A stretch of DNA of 64,000 bases from Ditylenchus dipsaci. Taxonomy: Eukaryota > Nematoda > Chromadorea > Rhabditida > Anguinidae. This document shows positions 21,987 through 33,697 of the stretch, one piece after another. The translations under genes and the position numbers were made by a program. Numbering within the stretch: position 1 is the stretch's first letter; every line of letters begins with the position of its first letter. The notes beneath the pieces are model-generated. The model saw nothing but the letters and a program-made list of their open reading frames with translations. It was not told where the DNA came from and searched no databases. The DNA is taken from positions 744,001 to 808,000 of the forward strand of contig SADC01001177.1 in assembly GCA_004194705.1 (NCBI GenBank), in the 5' to 3' direction.

Positions 21987-22538
21987 GCTCCTCCACAACA
22001 ATTAAGCCAAATGAAAATCTGAAAAATATAAATATTTTTAAAAATTCGAAGATTGTTCAAATTTTTCAAACAAATTGAAGTTCAAAACAAAAAACCGCGA
22101 TAGTGAATGCGATGGACTCAGACGAGGGATAGATGAAAGCGGAAGAAAATAGGTGAAATAAAAATAATGTTCAAAAAAAATAAGTATGCATTGAAAACCA
22201 AGGAGCTACAATATGGGTTTAAAAAAATTAAAAATTGATTAGACAATCAAGGAGAACAAAAGCATTTTGGAGTTTGCGGCGGGGAAAGAGCCTCTTAAGG
22301 CAGTGAAATTGCCATTACAGAGTCCAAAAGCATTCCACCCTTTTGTGGTTTACAATTTTGCTACACATTTGCTGATCATCACTCTGACAAAGGAGCAGCC
22401 CTCACTGGTCAAACACAACATCAGTTTGAATTCAAAGTGTAGCCGCGCCACTCTTAGCGATTGTCTGAGGATTGCGCAAACTTAGTATTTTCATGAATAT
22501 AGGTGTATATAGGTTGCATATAATATAGGTTAAAATTT

Positions 22539-22812
22539 GACGCTACTGTCATATACCCCCTCCCCCTTCCCCACAAATCTACTGTAATATACCCCCCCCC
22601 AATAATTTTTCAGGTACCCCCAAAAACCATACGTTTTTTTTTGAAAAGTGGTGAAATCATCCCGTGTTGTCCCTGAGCCTAAATCCTTCGGCCCGAAGCC
22701 TAAGCCTAAGAGCTAAACCTAATTCCAAAGCCTAAAAATTATTGGGGGGGGGGGGTGTATATTACAGGAGGTTTTTGTGGGGGAGGGGGTGGGGGTATAT
22801 TACAGTAGCGCC
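22539..22812. mobile_element. hAT-type foldback MITE with G/C tracts, TSD TAAAATTT
   Basis: The 274-bp element has ends GACGCTACTGT and ACAGTAGCGCC and is flanked by TAAAATTT (22531-22538 and 22813-22820). Two poly-C and two poly-G tracts lie in the arms. A CCTAAGCCTAAG stretch is at the centre. It is in the presumed 5' flank of SNX9. Confidence 0.85.
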
Positions 22813-22820
22813 TAAAATTT

Positions 22821-23820
22821 TATGGATGCAAAAAAAAATTTTTCTTCAATGTAAAACCAAATTTTTGTAGAAACTTCAGTCTAAAACAAATAACACTGTA
22901 TTTTTTTTAGGAATATCACTCATAAAGCAAATTACTTGGGCGACCGGTAATTTTATTCTTGTCATTTACAAATTACACGCTTCAAACATTAGTCACAGGT
23001 TCGATTCACACCATCGGAATGTGTCTTTTTTCTCCCAACATTTACTAATAAAACACAAATAATTTAGTCAACGACTCCTGATCTGTAAAAAACCCAAGCT
23101 ATTTATCAAAAAAAAAACAATATATAAACACCAATAAAAAAATTAAAAGCTGAAAAAGAGCAAATACCCCAGCATCAAAGCTAGTAGTAATAACACTGGC
23201 CGACCACTGAATAAGTCCATCCATCTCCAGTCTCCCAAACCAATCTATAGATACATTTCACCAGCAACAACCAAACAAAAAAATTAAACAATAAAGCAGT
23301 GCGGACAGTGGATGGTTGAACACCCTAGCAGCCAACTTGCATAATTTGTTCTCTTTCCTTCCCTCTAGCCAGCTATTTGAACCCCCTCCCAAAGGGCCCT
23401 CTTTGTGCCTTGAGATTTCCCCCTAACCCTACTCCCCATGCAACCCAAGAGTTTCGATTGGTGACAAAACGAGTGAGAGAGAGCCTAGCAAAACCAAAAG
23501 ATTTAGCCTCTTGCTAGCAAAATTATTTTCTTTTTGTTGTTGGAGCCGAAAAGAGAACAAGCAGTATTTGGACAGAAAACAGATAAACCCAATATTTAGG
23601 TATTGTTTGGAGGAATAGACAGAATTAGGCTAGAGAAAGCAACGGAACAAAAAATAGTACAGTCAAAGTTTATTAAGGTTGTTGGATAAGTTCTAGCGAG
23701 ATCCAACTTTCCGAATAGCTCTGTCAATATAAAATAGGAAACCCAGTGAAGAATTTTATTATAGTCGTTCGTATAAAAATATATTGGTTTATATTCAATG
23801 AAGTTGACCAGAAGTTGAAG
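22821..23820. other. SNX9 upstream flank, no gene recognised
   Basis: AT-rich sequence with pyrimidine-rich stretches around 23340-23450. No coding exon, RNA gene or convincing promoter motif is visible. A half copy of a pogo-like end (ACAGTCAAAGTTTATTAAGG) is at about 23661. Confidence 0.4.
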
Positions 23821-23828
23821 CTTAGCAG

Positions 23829-24024
23829 TAGGGTTGCCATCTCAAAATTTAAAAATAAACGAAATTTTCGCAAAAAAGGGAATTTGAAGAAAAAATTGCA
23901 TTTTATCTAGAGCTTTTCGCCATTTTGAAGCATAAAAAGAGATTTTGACTAAAACTTCAAAAATAAAAAAAATTCAGGGTCCCAAAAAGGACATATCTTT
24001 TTAAAAAGGACATATTGCAGCCTT
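23829..24024. repeat. Foldback resembling the CAGGGTTGCCAT/GCAGCC family
   Basis: The left end AGGGTTGCCATCTC and right end CATATTGCAGCCTTG enclose paired GCATTTTATC and AAAGGACATAT blocks. Related fragments are at 10890-11100, 25088-25656, 44360-44565 and 47567-47720. No clean TSD was found. Confidence 0.4.
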
Positions 24025-24059
24025 GATTAAAGGAGGGGTAAAAGCCATTTAGGTTTGAA

Positions 24060-24775
24060 AAAGTGGCCTCGGTGGCACAGCGCATAAGCGTTTCTGTTTT
24101 TCGGCCCAAAATGGTGTTGCAGGTTCGATCCCAAGTGGTGGCACGCTATTTTTTTCGGCTTGTTTGGCCAGTTTTAGAGGTAATTAGACTTTTTTGATGG
24201 CAGATTCGGAATCAGCGACCCAAATTAACCCTAGCGCTGGTCAAACAAGCCAAAAAAGTAATGTGCACGCATACGGGATGCATCGAACCTGCGCACCCTT
24301 TTATGACCATAAAACACAAACGCTTAGGCCTGGTACCCAATGAGTGCGGATTTTTTCATACCTCCTCACTCGGAAACGGCCGTAACTTTTTTATAAAATT
24401 TTCAAAAATTATTCTGTTGGTGCCATCTTGTAGCTAAGATCCAGGGCTACCAGAAAAGCTATTTATTAGCTACATTTGATTCAAAAATTTTGGATAAAAA
24501 TGAGGGGATCCGCACTCTGGATCCGCACTCGATCCGAGTGCGGATCCACTCATTTTTAACAAACTTTTTAAACCGACATCTACTTTACCAATATCTCATC
24601 TGGTAGCCCTGGATCTTAGCTACAAGATGGCACCAACAGAATAATTTTTGAAATTTAATAAAAAAGTCACGGCCGTTTCACGAGTGAGGAGGTATGAAAA
24701 AATCCGCACTCATTGGGTACCAGGCCTTACGCAATGCGCCACCGAATTCACTTTTTGAAACCTAAATGGCTTTTC
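24060..24775. repeat. Palindromic tRNA-derived SINE pair interrupted by a MITE
   Basis: From 24069 the sequence has TGGCACAGCGCATAAGCG (A-box-like) and GGTTCGATCCC (B-box-like). Its inverted copy lies at the right end (CGCAATGCGCCACCGAA), together with the flank AAAAGCCATTTAGGTTT. The right copy is split by the element at 24327-24726. No intact cloverleaf can be drawn, so I do not call a tRNA gene. Confidence 0.55.
24327..24726. mobile_element. PIF-type foldback MITE, TSD TTA
   Basis: The 400-bp element has ends GGCCTGGTACCCAATGAG and CTCATTGGGTACCAGGCC and is flanked by TTA (24324-24326 and 24727-24729). The arms pair over nearly their full length around a centre containing GATCCGCACTCGATCCGAG. 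Removing it restores the SINE arm it interrupts. Confidence 0.8.
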
Positions 24776-24787
24776 CCATTCCTTTAA

Positions 24788-25083
24788 CAGTTAAATAACA
24801 GGAATGGAGACAGTAATGGTTGGCTCCTTTTCTTGCAAAAAGATTATTTATGATACTCATGGAGCCTTTTTCATGAAGTCGTTTGAATACTGGTTCATAC
24901 TTGGCACTGATTAATGGTTCCGAAAAAAAATTATGTATAATTACAAAAATTTTTGATGGGTTTCAAAATTTCTCCTATAAAAACAATTTTTAGATCCGTA
25001 AAAAGCTTCATGATTTTCATAAATAAATATTTTTGCGAGAAAAAGGACCAACCATTACTGTCTTCATTATTGTTATTTAACTG
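24788..25083. mobile_element. piggyBac-type foldback MITE, TSD TTAA
   Basis: The 296-bp element starts CAGTTAAATAACAGGA and ends TTGTTATTTAACTG between two TTAA copies (24784-24787 and 25084-25087). The inner arms pair through AGTAATGGTTGG and CCAACCATTACTGTC. It is non-coding. Confidence 0.65.
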
Positions 25084-25087
25084 TTAA

Positions 25088-25656
25088 TCAGGGCTGCCAT
25101 ATGTTTTATTTAAAAAAATATGTCCTTTTTTGGGACCTTGAATTATTTTTATTTTTGAAGTTTTAGTCAAAATATTTTTTTTACGCTTCAAAATGGCGAT
25201 AAGCGCTACAGTCCACTCTCGATATAGTGCCACCCCCAAAAGTTCGTCAGTTTTTTACCTCGATTTTTGAAGAATTTTGTAATTTCTGTTTTTACAGTCT
25301 GGTCCCAAATATCGTCAGGATTCCGATTTTGCCGATTGGAATCCTCATTCACCGATAAAACACAAATAATTTAGTCAACGACTTCCGTCAACGACCACAC
25401 CCCTTTTTGAAAAAAAAGGGTGGCACTATATCGAGGTTTTGCTTTTTTTAAAGAAAAATTTTAGTTTTCAGAATCCTGACGATATTTGGGACCAGACTGT
25501 AAAAACAGAACTGGAAAACGCTTTTGAAAATTGGGTTGAAAAAGTGTAAAACGAACTTTTGGGGTGGCACCATATTGAGAGTCGACTGTATAAAATGCAA
25601 TTGTTCCTTCAAATTTCTTTTCGTTTTTTTTTAAATTTTGAGATGGCATCCCTGCA
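25088..25656. repeat. CAGGGCTGCCAT foldback carrying a pogo-like MITE
   Basis: The outer ends CAGGGCTGCCATATG and GATGGCATCCCTG enclose a 379-bp element (25210-25588). That inner element has ends CAGTCCACTCTCGATATAG and ATTGAGAGTCGACTG and is flanked by TA. The outer element shows no perfect 8-bp duplication. Confidence 0.5.
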
Positions 25657-27780
25657 ATGAGCACTGTGTAGAATAATTAGTAGAATGTTTAGATAAATGT
25701 TTAGTAGAATGTTTAGAAGTTTTTCGACCAGTTTTCAATAGTAGAATAAGGTCACAGATATCAGATTTAATGCAGAATGAGTGGAAAATGGAAGCATTCA
25801 AAAAATTTTGCTGGTCCCCAATGCCTAATGGCTCACCTCTTAAAGTAATAAAAATCATTGGAGACCCTCAGAAGGTCATTTGGACGATTGTTTGGTCACC
25901 GAACTTTTTTGACATCCAATTCCCTTGACCCTCAGTAACAAAATTTGGCTGATAATTTACACTTTTTAAGTTTTTTTCTTTTGAGTTGGAGGATTAGCAA
26001 TATATTTTCGATGCCCATTTGTTTAATACTTTAAAAAACTAAAAATACAGTCTCGATTTTCACTCTGGAGCCACTTTTAGTTCCTCGCCGCGGGTGCGCG
26101 CCTTCAAAGAGCCACCATTCGATTATATCTACACTTTTGACAACAATATCTGCTTAATCAATAACATATTTGTAGCCCTGTATCTTAGCTGCAAGATAAG
26201 ACCTAGTAAGCGGGTTAAAAACTGCGCCTCTATTGTCTCCCTACTTTTACGATTTTTTGCAGGATGGGCCGAGAAATTTAGCTGATTTTAAACGGCCATA
26301 ATTTTTTTTGCTCACACCATTTTGAAATTCAATTTTTTTTAACAGATGAAGTTCTCTCAAGTCAAAAGCCAGAATTTGCTTGCCGTAAATTTTTTTTGTA
26401 GGAAAAAATTTGTAGGAATAAAGGAATTTCTAAGCTTTTAGAAGCTTTTCGACTCGGCTTTTTTTCACTAAGTTTTTCCCAATGGTTTGAACCATGAGGT
26501 CTAATTGGATGCGAAATGCTAAAAGAAAAATAGTATTATAGACATTACAAACTAAATAAGGCTAAATGAAAAATTGACATGTGAAAACAGTTTTCAACAT
26601 TGTATCAGGAAAAAAATATGAACTCATGGGCCCTACTCCACAGCTGGAGTTTTCTGTCCCCCTGTTGTTTTTGTATTGTGCAGTTTTTATATGTCATATA
26701 CGTCAAGACTTCATATGTCAAGACGCACTTCAACATGACTCTAAGATGTGTTTGAGTCAGTCCTAACATACCTCAGTCAACCCTTGCCCTAAGCTCAAGA
26801 AGTCCCAAAAAGCAATAGGGGATGACCGAAACAAAAAAACCAGCAGGGACAAAGTAAAAAACACCGACTTCTGGCATAAGGAAAAATTTTCGTATTAGTT
26901 TGAAAAAATTCTACTATTTTCTGGGTCAATTTACTTTTTGAACTAAGGGAAAAACTCAGTTAGAAAAAAGCAGTAAAATAAGTTGTTTTCAAACAAGCAA
27001 AACTCAATTGGTTGAAGTTAGCTTATAGAAAAAAGGAAAATATGGCTAAGTTATTTGTATTGGTGAATAAACCAGCATGAAACACAACACCACATCCAAC
27101 AACAACAAATATTAACAGAGAGGCAGTTTGAACACTGGTTTTAGCAAGCATCTTCCAAAAATACATTACGAATCATTTTCTATAATAAGAAAACATAATA
27201 TATAAATTTTTATAGGAAAATACTTGTTCTGCCGCAAAAAGGCTTATAAAGTCGAACCTGGATACAACAGCACCCCAAGGGACCGATAGGCGAGAGCAAA
27301 GAACACATAAATAAATGCCAGCATTCAAGTGCTCTAAGGATTTTTGTTGTGCACCCTAGTTCCACCTAGTCCCTGCTGGAGCTGCTGTGATTTTTCTGAC
27401 TTTCCCATTCCAGTGTCATCACTGGTACCCAGTCGTTGCACAACCACAATTTCTAATCTCGTACCGAAATCTCAAAAAAGTCAATTAGTATGACCACCAA
27501 TTTGCATAGAGGGGTTTCAACATTGGTTTTTCAAAATTTTCGATTTTGAAATTTTGTGCCCAATTTTTATAATTGGGGAAAACAAATTTTGAACCGTTTA
27601 AACACCACCAATAATATGGATTTTTTAAACCGATAACCAAGGCAGACAATGAAGAATTAAAAAGAGAGAAGGAGACACAAATTACCTCTATATAATGAAA
27701 TGAATACAAAATGCATTTAACATACAGAAAACTGAAATATAAAAGGGATATCATGGAATTTGACTGAGAATAAAAAGTTG
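25657..27780. other. Intergenic, no gene recognised
   Basis: AT-rich sequence with no coding exon supported on either strand. A degenerate member of the AAACCAGCAGGGAC/TAAGCTC foldback family is at about 26760-26830, and a short AT-rich inverted block is near 26880-26960. Confidence 0.4.
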
Positions 27781-27784
27781 TGAC

Positions 27785-27921
27785 CAGTCTTGTAAATCGA
27801 AAAGTTTCGCCGCCGCCGCCGCCGGCAAAGAGCGCCGGCTTCATTTTTTTCGCCGACGACGCCGAGCGCCGGGTCGGCGGCGAAAAATCGCTGTCGGGCG
27901 CGGGCGCTGTTTACAAGACTG
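27785..27921. mobile_element. Miniature hAT-type element, TSD GTTGTGAC
   Basis: The 137-bp element has ends CAGTCTTGTAAA and TTTACAAGACTG and is flanked by GTTGTGAC (27777-27784 and 27922-27929). Nearly the whole interior is a GC-rich GCCGCCGG/GGCGCCGG tract. Confidence 0.85.
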
Positions 27922-27929
27922 GTTGTGAC

Positions 27930-28170
27930 TAGGAATCATGAAATTTTACTAGGAATCATAAAATTTGTGCATGATTATGGAAATCCCACTAGAATATCAC
28001 AATTTTGACTAGAATTATTAAATTCTCATAGATTTTGACTAAGATCTCAAGAATTAGACTAGCATTTTATTCATTTTGACTAGGTTATGATTGATTTTGA
28101 CTAGGAAACTATAGATTTTAACTAGAATATCGCAATTTTGACTAGAATTATTAAATCTCATATATTTTGA
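27930..28170. repeat. Degenerate TTTTGACTAG minisatellite
   Basis: TTTTGACTAGAAT-like and GACTAGGAATCAT-like motifs recur every 25-40 bases. The block is AT-rich and non-coding. Confidence 0.5.
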
Positions 28171-28307
28171 CTGTTATATCATTGATTGCGATCATTGATT
28201 ACGTAATCGATTACGATCTCAAGAAAAAAAAGCTGCTGACCAATCTGACAAAATCGGGCTGAAGTACACAACCTGTAACTGGCCGAAATTGAGTTTTAAA
28301 TACTTTT

Positions 28308-28580
28308 AGGGCAGTTTTAGACCGTCTAAATCGTAGAAAATGTGTCTTTAAAGCCTGAAAAGACATTTTCGAGAAAAAAATTTGACCAAAACGGGGAACA
28401 ATACCATTAAATATGGCAATTATTTGTTTTTAGGGTATCTGGATATCCTTTCAGGTCGGTTCATCTTGGTTGCCCCAAGAAAAAATTCTACTTTTGGTCA
28501 ATTATTTTTTGTTCAAAAATTTCTTTCTGGGCCCTCAAAACACGATTTCTATTGTTTAGACGGTCTTTACACTCCGCCGG
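28308..28580. repeat. Foldback with GACCGTCTAAA ends
   Basis: TTTTAGACCGTCTAAATCG at the left faces GTTTAGACGGTCTTTA at the right, and GTGTCTTTAAAGCC faces GGGCCCTCAAAACAC. The arms are diverged and no TSD was seen. Confidence 0.4.
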
Positions 28581-28741
28581 TCAAGCGTGATCTTTGTGAC
28601 TCCTGACTCAGACTTTCACGCTGAACACGATGGTGATTTCATTTTGAAAATTTTTCGACAAAAATGTTTCACTAGAGCCCTCTGAAAATTCTTAGTTTTT
28701 AACTTTTCGATTTGGCGCTAAAATAGAAAAAAAGCTTCAAA

Positions 28742-28975
28742 AGTAGAGTTGTGAAAATGCTCGAGCAGATTGATTCGGAGCATATGCTCGAGCATTGCGT
28801 TTTTTCGAGCATGTCCGAGCATATTCTCGACAAATTTTAACCGTTAACTGTGGCAGTACAGTTAACTTTACAGTTAATGTGGGTTCTATTTAGAGGGTTG
28901 ACTGTAGGCCGAGCATACATATGCTCGAAATTCACCAATCTGCTCGAGCATATGCTCGTCTCACAACCCTATTCA
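28742..28975. repeat. GAGCATATGCTC-rich foldback
   Basis: Arms built from GAGCATATGCTC palindromes, with CTCGAGCAGATTG at the left and CAATCTGCTCGAG at the right, flank a short CAGTTAAC...GTTGACTG insertion. Subterminal repeats of this type resemble hAT transposase-binding arrays, but the ends are not resolved. Confidence 0.45.
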
Positions 28976-29002
28976 AAAGTTTTTAGGTGTCTTACATTTT
29001 CA

Positions 29003-29725
29003 GGCGCTACTATAGAATACCCCCCCCCCCCCAAATTTTTTTTTTCAAAATCGTGTTTTAACCACTCCTAAGTAATTTTTATGCGCTGAAAACGATAGAA
29101 AAGGTGTTTTCGGGCATTTTCTGACCTAAAAAGTTGATTCTTAAGAAAAAAAATTTTTGACTAAAATTTGACCTTTTGCCTTGGGGGACCAAGGTAAATC
29201 ATCTGAAAATGGTATCTAGAGACCTAAAAAGATGGGATTTGAACATAGTTTTGTTAACTGGGGCCTACCGCATAAAGAAACTCTGGTATGCATGCTTTTT
29301 CATGCATCCAGAGTCACTTTCGAGTGATTTGTGTCTAAGGTATGTGGGTGTGCGCATCTCAACCCCAAGCAACCAAGCCCCCAAGCCCCCTTCGGGGGCG
29401 CAGGGTGCTTGGTTGGTTAGAGATGCGCACACCCACATACCTTAGACATGATTCCGAGTAGTACTCTTGACCATAAAATGCATATATAGGCTCTTTTTGC
29501 CCAGCTCCAGTGACCAAAATGGGGTAAAACCCCCGAAAATGTCCAATTTTAGCCAAATTTTTTTCAAAAAATCGACTTTTTTGGTCAGAAAACGTCTGAA
29601 AAGAATTTTTTTATCGTTTTCAGCGCAGTGGTTAAAACACGGTAGGAGTGGTTAAAACACTATTTTGAAAAAAAAAAATTTTGGGGGGGGGGGGGGGGGT
29701 GGCGGGTCTATTCTATAGTAGGGTC
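29003..29725. mobile_element. hAT-type foldback MITE with G/C tracts, TSD CATTTTCA
   Basis: The 723-bp element starts GGCGCTACTATAG, ends CTATAGTAGGGTC, and is flanked by CATTTTCA (28995-29002 and 29726-29733). Its central palindrome (about 29235-29500) is the same as in 14145-14852. Poly-C and poly-G runs of 14-18 bases sit in the arms. Confidence 0.85.
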
Positions 29726-29860
29726 CATTTTCACAATTTGTAAATTTTATCTTGTAGAGGACATTTGAGCTTTCTTTTCATTAGTTATTTGTCCAAAGTT
29801 ATTTATATTTTTGGCCGAACAAAACTAAAGATTACAAGTTGAGCTTATGTATATTACATA

Positions 29861-30111
29861 CCGTATTCTCTCTAATAGGCCGACATGTCGGTTTATTTTT
29901 CAACCCTTCAAAAATCGTGAAAATTTTGGGTCGAACTCGACATTTTCGGGTGAAAATCCGAAATCGAAAAAGCGGAATCGATAGAGCTCGTGGGAACTAA
30001 GAAAACGCAATAAACAGCGATGTAATTTTTTTTCTTCGGACTGAGATACGGTCCCTCAAAGTAGGGGGTGTCGGTTTATTAGAGGGTGTCGGCCTATTAG
30101 AGAGAATACGG
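29861..30111. mobile_element. Foldback MITE of the CCGTATTCTC family, TSD TA
   Basis: A 251-bp element with ends CCGTATTCTCTCTAATAGGC and GCCTATTAGAGAGAATACGG, flanked by TA. It is the best-preserved copy of this family in the window and is non-coding. Confidence 0.75.
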
Positions 30112-30805
30112 TATATTAAAATGGTTATAAAATTTTTCACACTGGACTGATGAAATAAAAACGAAAATTAATTTTGTAGGAAATTTTTCAAGTATTCTGG
30201 ATCAGCAAAAAATCGAAAAAATCTTCATTTTCATTTTCTATAACTACCGTTATACTCTCGCGCAACACTCAACACTAAAATTTGAACCCGGCCATATTTT
30301 TTAATTTTTTTGTCACAGTTCTATTCTAAGATCACACTTCTAGGGCAACTCTCTGCGGGGAACCCGAAAAAAGCAATTGCAAGTGCTTCAGATACTGAAA
30401 ATGTGAAGATTCAGGTCCTACAATTCAGTATGTTGCGCGACATCGAATCGTGAGTGTGGTTAAATCGAGGTTGGACTGTATGTTATGATACAAAGTTGCT
30501 GAGAAGAAGTTTTTATTATTTTAAAACAGATAAAGTGCTTTGCTGCAAATATCATCCGATAAAATCAGTATATTGCTCACTTCTTACTATTGCTTGTTAC
30601 TAAAATAAGTGCAACATTGTTTGTGTAAACTGCGGCAGCAAAGCTATTGCCGTCTTCAATCTTTTCATTACACTGTATGTTTTCTTCATTACATTACAGA
30701 AAGTCAGAGAAGCTGTTTGGCTGTCCTACAAGCTTTGTGTGGATTTAGTATTTTTTTGAATTCAGCCTGATTACTGAAGATGAGTGCTCTTATTTTCTCA
30801 GAGTA

Positions 30806-30977
30806 CAGTCAACTCCCGATTTAACGGCACCCCTGGGGACCGGGTACGGAGTGCCGTTAAATCGAGGGTTCACTTTGACTAAATCTTAGTCAATTCCGAC
30901 CAAATTGGTCTATTTTTGGGTGCCGTCAAATCGAGGGCGCCGTTAAATCGAGGTGCCGTTTAATCGAGGGTTGACTG
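30806..30977. mobile_element. pogo-like MITE, TSD TA
   Basis: A 172-bp element with ends CAGTCAACTCCCGATTTAAC and TTTAATCGAGGGTTGACTG, flanked by TA. Internal repeats of GCCGTTAAATCGAG are present. Confidence 0.75.
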
Positions 30978-31268
30978 TATAAGGTTTAGAATAGAGTATA
31001 GGATTGGAGAGGTACTTGTCGGGTTTTAATACTCATTGTAATCGTGTTCGAAGGTTTTCATAGTAATAAAAAACCCGTTTTTTAAGGTTCCCAGCCCTAA
31101 AAATATTATTTTTGAGAGGGAGACCAAGAAAAAATCGTGTTTTGACATAATATACCAAAAAATTTTGTCAGCGAGAAAATCGATTGGCGAAAACAGAATT
31201 TCAAAAAACTGCCTATAAAAATGTTACGGTTATTTTAAAAAGGCATAACTTTGGGTGCACCCTGTATA

Positions 31269-31511
31269 CAATATCTGGCCTTATACTAGATTTGTTCTTT
31301 TTTTTGCCTTGACCCCCTTTTGTTTTTTTGCTATATTTTATAGGCTTTGGAGTTAGGCAAGGGTGGGCAAAACGGACTCAAAAACAGCTTAGAGACATGT
31401 TGAGTCCGCCCTAACATACGCTGGCCTACCCTTGCCTAAGCCTAAAAAATAAGAAAAAAAACAACAGGGGGGACTAAGGCAAAAAAATGGTCTCATCAAG
31501 TATAGGGCTCA
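31269..31511. repeat. TTGCCTTG/TTAGGC foldback with locus-specific outer arms
   Basis: The core runs from TTTGCCTTGACCCCC through GGCAAGGGTGGGC to CCTACCCTTGCCTAAGCC and GGACTAAGGCAAAAAA. Outside it, ATATCTGGCCTTATACTAGA pairs imperfectly with a right-hand copy. The core family recurs at 34452, 35400-35812 and, as fragments, near 33325, 42075, 46290 and 50065. Confidence 0.55.
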
Positions 31512-31849
31512 ATATCTTTTAGAAGCCAAGTTCTATTTCTTGAGTTTTCTTTATGAATAAGTATATTTGTATCTTTTTGTCTCAATTGATGTCAAAAATT
31601 AAAGTAAAGAATCGAATTTTAAAATATTTCCGACTGTGGTGCAGTTTATTGCTTGATTATTGGGCAAATAATTGCCATGCCAATTTATAGTTTTCAAAAC
31701 TTGTAAAGGTTAAAACGTCATTCATCGACATTTTTATTGTCAGTAGTTTTCAAAATGTTTTGTGTAGCGCGGAAACTGTCCTGAATATTATCATACTTTT
31801 TTGACTTGCGTGCCCATAATTATTTCAACCAAATTAGATAAAAAAACAG

Positions 31850-32057
31850 ATCAGCTGTGAACAGCATCAACCTAGCCAATGAGTTCTGGAAGTTTGAGGT
31901 AGACTACTTGAAGAAATTATAGTTTTTCTACACTAAATCACAAAAAACCTTTAGCTGGGACGCAAAGAGCAAAGAAGGTGAAAAACAAGGCAAACTTTGG
32001 CAGGGCACAACTGAAACTACTGATAGCTCTTCTAAACAGCCATCAGAACCAAATCAG
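31850..32057 (+). CDS. Possible two-exon coding fragment, unidentified
   Basis: 31850-31891 (SAVNSINLANEFW) and 31955-32057 (WDAKSKEGEKQGKLWQGTTE, ending SSSKQPSEPNQ before GTGAGA) can be joined in phase through a GTTTGA donor and a TTTAG acceptor. No start, stop or family was found. A second frame of the later block gives a helix-like peptide, so even the frame is uncertain. The two blocks are listed because both splice sites and composition look better than the surroundings. Confidence 0.22.
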
Positions 32058-33185
32058 GTGAGAATATTTTTATATGCAATCAAAGCTTCGTCTAGCACAC
32101 GTCAGCAACTTTATTAAAATTTTTGCTAGGCGTAAAACAACTAGAAACCAACTAGAAACTTACCTTTTTTCATTTGGTTCAATGTTATATAAGTAGTATT
32201 AACTAGGTACAGTATTATCACTTGAAAATTTGTTTCTACATGTATTGGCAGCGCCTTGATAGAAATCTGCCTTGGCCCCGATTGCTTTTTTATTTTTCTC
32301 AAATATATTTCCTACCTCAAATCAACCTTTTTCGCCAATTTTTTCAACGTGATAGCAGCGAAGTCATCTAAAACAATGGATACAGTCGAATTCCTGAATA
32401 ACGTACACCCTAAAAGTTCGTTCCCTGAATCGGGATCAAGAAACACGAATATGATGTTATCTCCTTCACCTGACCATTCCCCTTGGGGAAGGGGGGGGGA
32501 TTCTGAACTCAATTCAAACTCAACCGATTGTTTTATGTTGAAGTTGCTCAGGAGGAGTAGCAGAACAAGATGGACATCACAGGAAAATTTTGAAAAAAAA
32601 TCGTGGTGAGTTGATTTATCATTCTCCCAGAATTGTCTTTTGAACATTTGAAGGAGCATACACGTTGCCGATGGGAATATTTTAAAAGGCGGTTACCAGC
32701 TGTAAAAGCCCAGTGCACCCGCCTCGCAAAAGGTTGTTAAACTTTTAAATAAAACTCTCATTTTTAGCTGAAATTTTTTTTGAGTCACTTTAGTTTGCAA
32801 AAACTCAGCAGGAATCCGAATAAAAAATAGAATTTCGAGCAAATGCGTAGTTGCTGAGATATGATCTAAAGTTAGAGTAAAGTTGAATAGTCATTTTTGA
32901 AATATTGACACTCCATCTTTGAGCCATATCTCAGCAACCACGCATTATTTTGAAATTCTGTTTCTTTATTTTGATTCCTCTTGAGTTTTTGCATATTAGA
33001 GCGACTCAGAATGCAAAATTTCAGCTAAAAATGGAAACTTTATTTAAAAGTTTAACAAATTTTTGTGAGCGAGGGGGGAGGGGGGGGGGGGGTTAGTGCA
33101 CTTGGGGTGCTGTCAGTACCAGCGAAATTCAAACGAGAATTTATTTGACACCATTTTGAAAAAGTCGAGTAAAAAGCTATAACTG

Positions 33186-33254
33186 CGGTGAGAATCGAGC
33201 TGACGACTGAACTTCATAGTCCGCCACCGCTTTATCACTAGGCCACCGATGCTA
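33186..33254 (-). repeat. tRNA-derived SINE head
   Basis: On the minus strand GGTGGCCTAGTGATAAAGCG (A-box-like) is followed 33 bases later by AGCTCGATTCTCACC (B-box-like). There is no good acceptor-stem pairing, so it is a SINE rather than a tRNA gene. Confidence 0.45.
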
Positions 33255-33433
33255 TTAGATAATGGAAGTGTTCCGGTCCCGAAAAGCCGCGTTATATCGA
33301 GACTCGACTGTACCGATTTTTAGCCTTGATCCCCCTGATATTGTTTTTTTAAATTTTCTTGGCTTATGCAAGGGCTGGCCAGCGTACGTTAGGATGGACT
33401 TAAATATAAGTCTGAGATATATTAATCCATGTA

Positions 33434-33520
33434 CAGTCCACCTTCGTTATAACGTACCCCCTGGAGACCGGTTTTAGGGGTACGTTATAACGAAGGTATG
33501 TTATATCGGCGGTACACTTT
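33434..33520. repeat. Partial pogo-like MITE
   Basis: CAGTCCACCTTCGTTATAAC is followed by an inverted GTTATAACGAAGG and a second GTTATATCGG end. The right terminus is incomplete. Confidence 0.4.
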
Positions 33521-33697
33521 AACGAAGTTCATTAACTGAATACTGAAAAATAGATATAATTATACTTTGAAAAAAAATCGAAATGATGGCGAAGTGTGGT
33601 CTTTTCAAAATAGCTGTTTACATTTTTAATGAAAAAAATTGACAATTTTTAACTGAAGTTATAAACGTGACCTGATTCATAAAATGCTAAAAATTAG

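Noticed and set aside
22267..22485. 72-codon plus-strand frame upstream of SNX9
   Set aside because: No recognisable motif, start context or splice partner; probably chance.
24069..24160. tRNA gene candidate with A and B box
   Set aside because: The acceptor stem does not pair and the sequence is part of a palindromic SINE repeat.
31955..32057. Homeodomain-like reading (RAKKVKNKANFGRAQLKLL) in the second frame of the block
   Set aside because: No recognition helix (WFQN) follows in any frame and the upstream exon does not supply the needed phase.
32256..32659. Overlapping 117- and 115-codon frames on opposite strands
   Set aside because: No family, no splice signals, and part of the stretch shows foldback-like repeats and a G-run.
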